Made by a program: the position numbers and the translations under genes | The notes under the pieces: generated by a model | Seen by the model: the letters and a program-made list of their open reading frames with translations, nothing else | Told to the model about the DNA's origin: nothing | Databases searched by the model: none | Shown: in pieces, positions 1-4,838 of the stretch | How positions within the stretch are numbered: the first letter of the stretch is position 1 | How the letters are laid out: the number at the start of each line of letters is the position of its first letter | Assembly (NCBI GenBank): GCA_937886455.1 | Contig: CALGCU010000083.1 | Span: 1 to 6,777 of the forward strand | Direction of reading: 5' to 3' | Length of the DNA: 6,777 nucleotides | Source of the DNA: an uncultured Bacteroidales bacterium | GTDB lineage: Bacteria; Bacteroidota; Bacteroidia; Bacteroidales; Paludibacteraceae

Positions 1-54
1 GCAGTACTCCCAATAATCTTACTAATCTGTCTTTATATATTTAGTGTGCAATAA
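1..54 (+). CDS. C-terminal end of a hydrophobic protein (partial, 5' cut by window)
   Basis: The first frame is open from base 1 and ends at a TAA at 52-54, giving 17 residues (AVLPIILLICLYIFSVQ). They are almost all hydrophobic, as in a C-terminal membrane helix. An intrinsic terminator begins six bases after the stop, which is the normal position for the end of a transcription unit and is the main reason to believe this is a real gene end. Too little is present to name a family. The frame could also be open by chance. Confidence 0.45.
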   Translation, partial: AVLPIILLICLYIFSVQ

Positions 55-59
55 ACAAC

Positions 60-98
60 AAAAGCCAACCTACCTCACACTGAGATAAGTTGGCTTTT
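60..98 (+). terminator. Rho-independent terminator after the partial gene
   Basis: A perfect 10-bp inverted repeat (aaaagccaac at 60-69, gttggctttt at 89-98) ends in a T run. With its A-rich left flank it could work on both strands. It closes the gene ending at 54. The same arm sequence recurs at 676-707. Confidence 0.75.
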
Positions 99-120
99 AC
101 ATAAAGAATAACTATCTTTG
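90..120 (+). promoter_or_regulatory. Bacteroidetes-type promoter of the 142-663 gene
   Basis: TATCTTTG at 113-120 matches the Bacteroidetes -7 box TAnnTTTG. TTG at 90-92 lies 20 nt upstream and fits the -33 box. The -33 element sits in the right arm of the preceding terminator. Transcription would start near 127, giving a leader of about 15 nt before the ATG at 142. Confidence 0.6.
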
Positions 121-141
121 CGTAAATGTTAGATAAAGCTC

Positions 142-663
142 ATGAATACGGTTCTATCACACATCAAGTGCTTCGCATTGAATACATATCATGGCATTAG
201 ACAATGGCTGCTTCAATATATGCTGTTTTTAATGGCCTGTAAGATTGCACTATTGTTTGGCAATAGCGTAAACTTTGGACGTTTCGGTATGGAGGGGCTA
301 ATAATGGTACTATGCATGTTCCTCTATACGATGCTTTATTATTGGTTCAAGACATTTACACCACGTTTGCGTCCATTACTGCAAATCATCATACCATACA
401 TTCCCTATGCACTGATGATTTATTTGGAGATAGTGATGGAGAATGATTGGAACTTTAAGAGAGTGACGTTTGACTACTATATGCAGTTGGGGATGTTTAT
501 GCCACTCTATAGCATTGCGATTATAGGTTCCGAGTACAGATTGAAAGCATGGCTGCCCACCAAGATTAAACGGATAGCAAGCATCGTGTGGAATACATTA
601 ACTATATTTCTGATAATAATATTCCTTGCTGTCTTTATTGTCGAAGCATATCAAATCAAGTAA
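142..663 (+). CDS. Small multi-pass membrane protein of unknown function (173 aa)
   Basis: I do not recognise this protein. Its 173 residues contain about five hydrophobic segments, near residues 22-41, 50-68, 79-97, 112-129 and 148-168. Positive residues concentrate at the N-terminus, between segments 2 and 3 (around 70-77) and between 4 and 5 (RLKAWLPTKIKR, about 133-144), which predicts a cytoplasmic N-terminus and an outside C-terminus by the positive-inside rule. There is no signal-peptide cleavage site, lipobox, catalytic motif or nucleotide-binding motif. The ATG at 142 is supported by a consensus promoter that would place the transcript start about 15 nt upstream. It appears monocistronic, with its own promoter and near-identical hairpins on both sides. 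An orphan gene of limited distribution is my inference. Confidence 0.75.
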   Translation: MNTVLSHIKCFALNTYHGIRQWLLQYMLFLMACKIALLFGNSVNFGRFGMEGLIMVLCMFLYTMLYYWFKTFTPRLRPLLQIIIPYIPYALMIYLEIVMENDWNFKRVTFDYYMQLGMFMPLYSIAIIGSEYRLKAWLPTKIKRIASIVWNTLTIFLIIIFLAVFIVEAYQIK

Positions 664-664
664 A

Positions 665-715
665 GATAAAAAAGTAAAGCCAACCTACTACATGGTAAGT
701 TGGCTTTCTTTTATC
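665..715 (+). terminator. Rho-independent terminator after the membrane-protein gene
   Basis: The core stem pairs aaagccaac (676-684) with gttggcttt (699-707). Three more pairs inside (686-688 with 695-697) and an outer gataaaa/ttttatc pair (665-671 with 709-715) extend it. A T-rich tract follows the core. It starts directly after the TAA at 661-663. Arms are nearly identical to the terminator at 60-98. Confidence 0.75.
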
Positions 716-1056
716 TGCCGATAGCATATTATGCGGAATATGCAGTAACTCTCGGTGATATATATCGGAAGATATTGCCTATTAGATATTACTTAAATTA
801 CTTCTATCGAGATGACAAAAATACCTTCGTTTGGTTTGCAGAATCGTAGATAATTACTACCTTTGCATCGGTCTGAATATGTTTTTTTAGATGAATAAAT
901 GTGGCGTTTGTGACTTATTCACGACCATACGAGAGTTTATTATAATAATTACTAAAGAAGTGTTCTTAAAAATTTTGAAGGTTTAGACTGTAATTCTGGA
1001 GATTAGCAATAATTTCGAGAACATTACAGGGACAAAGCCAAGGCGCAACCCATCTT
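716..1056. other. Intergenic stretch without an intact gene
   Basis: No convincing gene is visible between the terminator ending at 715 and the GGGtGRT remnant. The stretch is AT-rich. Two short open frames were seen. One runs from about 670 to the TAG at 847-849 with no ATG. The other runs from ATG 891 to TAG 984-986 (31 residues, beginning MNKCGVCDLF), about 20 nt downstream of the predicted transcript start. Neither resembles a known family and both are compatible with chance. A weak hairpin (gaataa/ttattc, about 893-920) lies in the presumed leader RNA. Confidence 0.5.
835..865 (+). promoter_or_regulatory. Consensus Bacteroidetes promoter upstream of the truncated GGGtGRT remnant
   Basis: TTTG at 835-838 and TACCTTTG at 858-865 match the -33 and -7 boxes with a 19-nt spacer, the best promoter match in the window. 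Predicted start is near 872. The first recognisable coding sequence downstream is a gene fragment at 1057, so this promoter now appears to drive a long leader plus a truncated reading frame. Confidence 0.6.
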
Positions 1057-1221
1057 ATGACTGACACTATGGGACGTATGCACTCTGACGCTCAGTTTGC
1101 TGGTTCTTCTTCTGTTCCGGCTCACGTTGAAATGATGGGATTCCTTGGTATCGGTAACAACCCTATGGTAGGTTGCACTGTAGCATGCGCTGTTGACGTG
1201 GCTCAAGCTTTGAACAAGTAA
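1057..1221 (+). pseudogene. 3' remnant of a GGGtGRT-family protein gene
   Basis: The frame from ATG 1057 to TAA 1219-1221 encodes 54 residues that I recognise from memory as the C-terminal end of the GGGtGRT protein family (Pfam GGGtGRT, roughly 330 residues, function not established). Diagnostic stretches are MTDTMGRMHSDAQ, FAGSSSVPAHVEMMG and GIGNNPMVGCTVA. The N-terminal ~270 residues, including the GGGTGRT motif that names the family, are absent. Upstream codons are open back to 994 (after a TAA at 991-993) but do not resemble the family. The fragment itself has no frameshift or stop, and its stop codon and terminator are intact. This suggests a fairly recent truncation or internal deletion; a contig misjoin is possible. 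Translation of the 54-residue tail as a small protein cannot be excluded. Confidence 0.7.
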
Positions 1222-1237
1222 TAAAATCAATTTCAAT

Positions 1238-1273
1238 AAAAACCCCTGTAATTTAACCATACAGGGGTTTTTT
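1238..1273 (+). terminator. Strong Rho-independent terminator of the GGGtGRT remnant
   Basis: A perfect 13-bp stem pairs aaaaacccctgta (1238-1250) with tacaggggttttt (1260-1272) around a 9-nt loop, and the T run continues past the arm. It lies 16 bases after the TAA at 1219-1221. A left A-run makes it potentially bidirectional. Confidence 0.9.
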
Positions 1274-1318
1274 ATTTTATATAGGTTGATTCTCACAATA
1301 AATGATTATTGCTTAAAT

Positions 1319-1561
1319 CACAACATTCACACACTCAGAAAGAATGTCAGTTTTGGCTTCAAAATTAACTTGCCAAACAGCATGCATCCCCGTGACCACT
1401 GGATAGGATTAAGATACTAGGGTGACTATCTTGCCGATACACTCATGTGGAATGGCTATCTGGTGACGGCTATAAATATGTTGCTCAACTTTGTGACTGA
1501 GTATCTCTACCAAAGATACATTGTCTTTGGAGCATCTATCGACCAAAATACAAAATCTTAG
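1319..1561 (+). pseudogene. Decayed GtrA-like membrane protein gene (C-terminal part)
   Basis: The frame ending at TAG 1559-1561 contains GDYLADTLMWNGYLVTAIN followed by MLLNFVTEYLYQRYIVFG and SIDQN. This resembles, from memory, the last transmembrane segment and tail of small GtrA-family proteins (PF04138) in Bacteroidales, a family linked to flipping or transfer of lipid-linked sugars. The frame is broken by TAG at 1418-1420. Upstream, HTLRKNVSFGFKINLPNSM looks like a damaged version of the family's NRKFTFK region. The distance between that region and GDYL is shorter than in an intact protein and the sequence between them no longer makes sense, so there have been deletions or frameshifts. 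No start codon or first half of the gene is recognisable; the intact family is about 130-170 residues. The left boundary is approximate. Confidence 0.5.
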
Positions 1562-1611
1562 TGTCCTTACATTCCTTCACAATCCAACTTGTAGGCATAT
1601 TGCTTCTAATA

Positions 1612-1643
1612 GTTGCAGATGTGACTACTATTTTATACCTTTG
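1612..1643 (+). promoter_or_regulatory. Promoter of the gldE-gldD operon
   Basis: GTTG at 1612-1615 and TACCTTTG at 1636-1643 fit the Bacteroidetes -33 and -7 boxes with a 20-nt spacer. The predicted transcript start, about 1650, is only some 17 nt from the ATG at 1667 and 44 nt from an alternative TTG start at 1694. Confidence 0.65.
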
Positions 1644-1647
1644 CAAC

Positions 1648-1664
1648 GACGGAAAAATTCCGTC
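1648..1664 (+). promoter_or_regulatory. 7-bp inverted repeat at the gldE transcript start
   Basis: gacggaa (1648-1654) and ttccgtc (1658-1664) form a perfect dyad around aaa. It overlaps the predicted transcription start and ends two bases before the ATG at 1667. It could be an operator or a 5'-end RNA hairpin; function is inferred only. Confidence 0.35.
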
Positions 1665-1666
1665 CT

Positions 1667-3028
1667 ATGTATGTTTCATCTAAATCCGTATTCTTGGACC
1701 CTGATTCTTTTAATCCCATATTAATGGGAATCATATCGTCGGACCCATTGTCCGTTTCTGCGTATGTATCGCTCGCTTTGGGCATCCTATTGCTCGCTTG
1801 CTCGGCTTTTGTATCTGCATCTGAAGTAGCTTACTTCTCTCTCGAACCACAAGATCTTGATGATATAAGAGAGAAAGAAACTAAAGCTTCTCAAAATGTT
1901 GTGAAACTTTTAGAAACCCCTCAAAAGTTGTTGGCCACAATACTAATCGCCAATAACTTTGTGAATGTGGCTATCATTATTTTAATCACCTATTTTTCTA
2001 CCAACCTATTCGACTTCTCACAGAACCCAATAATGGGCTTTTTGGTGCAGTCGGTCATCATCACCTTCTTGTTGTTGCTGTTTGGGGAAATTGTCCCTAA
2101 GATATTCGCAACGCAAAATGCAAAAAAAATGGCATTGCGAGCTGGAAGCACTCTGTTAGGGCTGGAACGCATCCTCTCTCCCTTTGTCTATGTGCTCGTG
2201 AAATCATCTGCAATCATGCCGATGGAACGCGTAAAACAAAAAAATAATCTGTCAATGGATGAACTCTCACAAGCATTGGAACTCACCACAGATACAGAGG
2301 AAGAAGAAAAAGATATGCTGGAAGGTATCATCAAGTTTGGCAATATACAAGTGGTGGACATCATGCGCCCTCGTGTGGACGTGGTGGACGTGGATATCAA
2401 ATCTTCTTATAAAGACCTAATGCGTATCATTATTGAGTCCGGATACTCACGTATCCCGGTTTATGCTGGTAGTCACGATAACATCAAAGGTGTAATTTAT
2501 AGCAAAGATTTGTTGCCCCACCTTGACAAACCTGCCAACTTCAGATGGCAAAGTCTGGTGCGACAAGCATATTTCGTGCCTGAGTCAAAGAAAATTGATG
2601 ACTTGTTGCATGAATTTCAAGAAAATAAAGTCCATTTGGCTGTAGTGGTGGATGAATATGGAGGAACTTCCGGAATTGTCACTATGGAAGACATACTGGA
2701 AGAAATAGTAGGCGATATTAGTGATGAATATGATGATGAAGAAAAACTCTACGTTAAACTGGATGACCATCATTACATCTTTGAAGCCAAAATGTTATTA
2801 AATGACTTCTATAAAGTGATTGATGTAGAGGAAAGCGAATTTGATGAAGTGACTGAAGAAGTGGAAACATTGGCTGGATTGGTATTAGAACTCAAAGGCG
2901 AAATACCCGCAAAAGCAGATGTCGTGGAATACGGACCCTACACATTTGAGGTGCTTGAAGTAGATGATAGAAGGATTCTCAAACTCAAACTCACAATCAA
3001 CGAAAAAACAACGACTGATGAAGAATAA
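1667..3028 (+). CDS. gldE: GldE: CNNM/CorC-type CBS-domain membrane protein
   Basis: This belongs to the HlyC/CorC family in the form named GldE. Order: CNNM (DUF21) membrane domain with hydrophobic segments near 32-50, 90-112, 124-140 and 165-183 and the motif SASEVAYFSL (50-59); two CBS domains (about 230-290, with MRPRVDVVDV and SRIPVY; about 300-350, with VDEYGGTSGIVTMEDILEEI); and a C-terminal CorC_HlyC domain (about 360-443). CBS pairs usually bind adenine nucleotides; CorC relatives act in Mg2+/Co2+ efflux. GldE is required for gliding in Flavobacterium; its role in non-gliding Bacteroidales is unsettled. The 453-residue length is normal. The ATG at 1667 gives the longest frame, but TTG at 1694 yields an N-terminus MDPDSF like that I recall for GldE homologues, and ATG 1724 is another option. 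It overlaps gldD by 11 bases, so the two are co-expressed. Confidence 0.9.
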   Translation: MYVSSKSVFLDPDSFNPILMGIISSDPLSVSAYVSLALGILLLACSAFVSASEVAYFSLEPQDLDDIREKETKASQNVVKLLETPQKLLATILIANNFVNVAIIILITYFSTNLFDFSQNPIMGFLVQSVIITFLLLLFGEIVPKIFATQNAKKMALRAGSTLLGLERILSPFVYVLVKSSAIMPMERVKQKNNLSMDELSQALELTTDTEEEEKDMLEGIIKFGNIQVVDIMRPRVDVVDVDIKSSYKDLMRIIIESGYSRIPVYAGSHDNIKGVIYSKDLLPHLDKPANFRWQSLVRQAYFVPESKKIDDLLHEFQENKVHLAVVVDEYGGTSGIVTMEDILEEIVGDISDEYDDEEKLYVKLDDHHYIFEAKMLLNDFYKVIDVEESEFDEVTEEVETLAGLVLELKGEIPAKADVVEYGPYTFEVLEVDDRRILKLKLTINEKTTTDEE

Positions 3029-3614
3029 GTGTCTTGATAGAGCAGCCATTGTCCTCTTAATCTTGTTCATGGGTGTAACTTTGCTGACAGGGTGTGGAAA
3101 AAAATACATCCCTAAGCCTTATGGATATATGAGAATTGAGGTGCCGGACACATGCTATCATCTGCTAAATGTCGATTCATTGCCTTACAATTTTGATAAA
3201 TCATGCCATGCCACAGCGGTACAGGCCATTGCAGATGCAGGTGAGAAAAACTGGATTAACTTGACCTATCCCACCCTCAATGCAACCATACATTGTAGCT
3301 ATAAACCCCTCAAGAATAATCTCCGAGAACTCAGTGAAGAAGCAAGACAGTTCGTGTATAATCACGCCATTAAGGCAGAGGCAATACCCGAAAAAGCCTA
3401 CGAAAATCCCGAACAAGAAGTTTATGGAATCTACTATGAATTAAAAGGAAACACAGCTTCCTCTTTACAGTTTGTACTCACTGACAGCACCAATCACTTC
3501 TTTCGTGCTGCACTCTATTTCAATAGTCGCCCAAATCAAGACTCTATAGCCCCGGTTTTTGATTATATTCAAGGCGACGTCTTGCGAATGATTGAAACAT
3601 TTAGCTGGAAATAA
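3018..3614 (+). CDS. gldD: GldD: gliding motility-associated lipoprotein
   Basis: A 198-residue lipoprotein. The N-terminus has a charged start (MKNKCLDR), a hydrophobic core (about 9-23) and a lipobox LTGC with the lipidated Cys26, followed by GKKYIPKPYGYMRIEVP, the Pro/Gly/Tyr-rich segment typical of GldD. The remainder looks like a soluble periplasmic domain with no further membrane segment. GldD is needed for gliding and type IX secretion in Flavobacterium, and homologues persist in non-gliding Bacteroidales. The start at 3018 is preferred: it gives a proper lipoprotein signal and overlaps the gldE stop by 11 bases. An in-frame ATG at 2964 would add 18 polar residues before the signal and lies within gldE. 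Adjacency to gldE supports the name. No strong terminator follows the TAA. Confidence 0.88.
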   Translation: MKNKCLDRAAIVLLILFMGVTLLTGCGKKYIPKPYGYMRIEVPDTCYHLLNVDSLPYNFDKSCHATAVQAIADAGEKNWINLTYPTLNATIHCSYKPLKNNLRELSEEARQFVYNHAIKAEAIPEKAYENPEQEVYGIYYELKGNTASSLQFVLTDSTNHFFRAALYFNSRPNQDSIAPVFDYIQGDVLRMIETFSWK

Positions 3615-3864
3615 ATCACACCATTATCATCCACCGTAATTCCGTTCTCTTCTCGCCAAACAAACTAACTACCCTATAAAACACCTTTAAGCCCGCATCT
3701 TTTTGCCTATATCCCGTAAATTCTTGTACTATACTCCTCATATTCACTACTATATCATTGCAAACAGATACAAAACAGATAGGAACTAGATAGGAACTAG
3801 GTAGGAACTAGATAGGATCAAGATAAATATGGTAGTTTATGTGACTGCTCCACACAATTGATTC
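3615..3864. other. Convergent intergenic gap between gldD and purN
   Basis: The 250 bases between the two 3' ends hold no plausible gene on either strand. The first 160 are AT- and C-rich without a clear stem-loop. The last part carries an 11-bp tandem repeat (3778-3821). No canonical terminator was found for either gene. Confidence 0.6.
3778..3821. repeat. Four tandem copies of an 11-bp repeat
   Basis: The unit gataggaacta occurs at 3778-3788 and 3789-3799, then with one change at 3800-3810 (ggtaggaacta) and with changes at its end at 3811-3821 (gataggatcaa). A further partial start (gata) follows. The 11-bp period is close to one helical turn. The array lies 43 bases beyond the purN stop and 163 beyond the gldD stop. 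Confidence 0.9.
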
Positions 3865-4434
3865 CTATCCCTCAAACACCTCTTGAATAACTCGTGGAAA
3901 GTGGGCATACTCCAATGCATGCACCTTTGCAGCAATCTCTTCCGGACTATCAGTGGGCAACAAAGCACATTTGGCCTGAAATATAATATCCCCTGCATCA
4001 TATAATTCATTCACATAATGAATGGTAATCCCACTCTCAGTCTCTCCGGCATTCTTCACTGCTTCATGCACATGATGACCATACATACCCTTTCCGCCAT
4101 AGCGAGGCAAAAGAGCTGGATGAATGTTGATAATCTTATTAGGGTAGGCCTCCAATAATGGAGAAGAAATTTTTAATAGAAAACCCGCCAAGACAATTCC
4201 GTCAATGTGATTTTCCTGTAAAAAAGTTACTAATTTTTCTCCCTCATCAAACACGGATTTGGGAAAATAATGTCCTGGTACACCTAATTTTTTTGCACGT
4301 TCCAATACATAGGCGTCAGATTTGTTGGTTAAAATGAATGGAAAATGTAGTCCTGACTTCCCTTCTAACTGTTCAATGATATTCTCGGCGTTAGAGCCTG
4401 AACCTGAGGCGAAAATGGCAATGTTTCGTTGCAT
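3865..4434 (-). CDS. purN: Phosphoribosylglycinamide formyltransferase PurN
   Basis: PurN moves a formyl group from N10-formyltetrahydrofolate to glycinamide ribonucleotide, the third step of de novo purine synthesis, in the cytoplasm. The 189-residue protein has the full formyltransferase fold signature: the phosphate-binding loop ASGSGSN (9-15), AGFLLKI (83-89), the active-site segment INIHPALLPRYGGKGMYG (102-119) with Asn103 and His105, and SGITIHYVNELYDAGDII with the catalytic Asp146. These correspond to Asn106, His108 and Asp144 of the E. coli enzyme. YGGKGMYG in place of the proteobacterial YPGLHTH-type sequence is the Bacteroidetes form. Start MQRNIAIFASG places the first beta strand as usual. 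It is transcribed divergently from acpP across 151 bases and convergently toward gldD. Stop is TAG. Confidence 0.97.
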   Translation of the reverse strand: MQRNIAIFASGSGSNAENIIEQLEGKSGLHFPFILTNKSDAYVLERAKKLGVPGHYFPKSVFDEGEKLVTFLQENHIDGIVLAGFLLKISSPLLEAYPNKIINIHPALLPRYGGKGMYGHHVHEAVKNAGETESGITIHYVNELYDAGDIIFQAKCALLPTDSPEEIAAKVHALEYAHFPRVIQEVFEG

Positions 4435-4456
4435 AGTTAATCCTTGTTTTTATGCA

Positions 4457-4490
4457 CAAATATAATACTCATGTGCAGTTTTGATTCAAA
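4457..4490 (-). promoter_or_regulatory. Promoter of purN
   Basis: On the minus strand TATATTTG (4464 down to 4457) matches TAnnTTTG, and a TTTG (4490-4487) stands 22 nt upstream as a -33 candidate. The transcript would start roughly 15 nt before the ATG at 4434. The spacer is slightly longer than at the other promoters here. Confidence 0.5.
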
Positions 4491-4505
4491 AATATGGAGC
4501 AAAAT

Positions 4506-4536
4506 ATGGCTATATGAAAAAAAATGCTTTACTTTG
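4506..4536 (+). promoter_or_regulatory. Possible promoter of acpP-fabF-rnc
   Basis: TTACTTTG at 4529-4536 differs from TAnnTTTG at one position, and a weak ATG/TGG element at 4506-4509 lies about 20 nt upstream. The leader would be about 43 nt. It is the best candidate in the gap, but the -33 box is poor. Confidence 0.4.
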
Positions 4537-4571
4537 CAACGCAAAAATAATAACAATTTTTTATTTACTCT

Positions 4572-4577
4572 AAAGGA
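4572..4577 (+). promoter_or_regulatory. Shine-Dalgarno-like site of acpP
   Basis: AAAGGA ends 8 nt before the ATG at 4586. This purine-rich match stands out because fabF and rnc have AT-rich leaders with no such site. It supports the start at 4586 and fits the high expression expected of acyl carrier protein. Confidence 0.4.
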
Positions 4578-4585
4578 AAAAGATT

Positions 4586-4822
4586 ATGTCAGAAATTGCA
4601 TCAAAAGTAAAAGCTATCATCGTAGAAAAATTAGGTGTAGAAGAAAACGAAGTAACTTTGGAAGCCAGCTTCACTAATGATTTAGGTGCTGACTCTTTAG
4701 ACACCGTTGAATTGATTATGGAATTTGAAAAAGAATTCGGTTTGTCAATTCCTGATGAAGAAGCTGAAAAAATTACAACTGTAGGCGATGCAGTTGCTTA
4801 CATTGAAGCTAACGCACAATAA
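4586..4822 (+). CDS. acpP: Acyl carrier protein AcpP
   Basis: AcpP carries growing fatty acyl chains on a 4'-phosphopantetheine arm in type II fatty acid synthesis. The 78-residue protein has normal length and acidity. The arm attaches to Ser37 in the motif DLGADSLDTVELIM (32-45). The four-helix pattern is complete, with the conserved EFGLSIPDEEAEKITTVGDA region after the second helix. The start MSEIASKVK is typical for Bacteroidetes and is preceded by AAAGGA. It is followed 16 bases later by fabF, the usual pairing, and heads the acpP-fabF-rnc unit. Confidence 0.98.
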   Translation: MSEIASKVKAIIVEKLGVEENEVTLEASFTNDLGADSLDTVELIMEFEKEFGLSIPDEEAEKITTVGDAVAYIEANAQ

Positions 4823-4838
4823 TTTTTTTTGACCTTTT

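Noticed and set aside
670..849. Sixty-codon open frame ending at TAG 847 (contains LGDIYRKILPIRYYLNYFYR)
   Set aside because: No ATG or other well-placed start, overlaps the terminator, no family resemblance; an open frame of this length is not rare by chance.
1024..1296. 90-residue frame on the minus strand
   Set aside because: It is antisense to the GGGtGRT remnant and its terminator, has unstructured Ser/His-rich content and no promoter.
1418..1420. In-frame TAG in the GtrA remnant read as possible stop-codon recoding
   Set aside because: purN in the same window ends with TAG, and the surrounding sequence is degraded in other ways, so simple decay explains it.
1521..1724. 67-residue plus-strand frame across the GtrA remnant and gldE promoter
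   Set aside because: Out of frame with both genes and spans a consensus promoter; composition is not protein-like.
2964..3017. Longer start of gldD at ATG 2964
   Set aside because: It would place 18 polar residues before the lipoprotein signal and overlap gldE by 65 bases; ATG 3018 gives a standard lipoprotein N-terminus.
3778..3821. CRISPR array
   Set aside because: The repeats are 11 bp and directly abut with no spacers; no cas genes nearby.
4444..4677. 77-residue plus-strand frame across the purN-acpP gap
   Set aside because: Runs through both predicted promoters and into acpP out of frame; Lys/Asn/Phe-rich low-complexity sequence.
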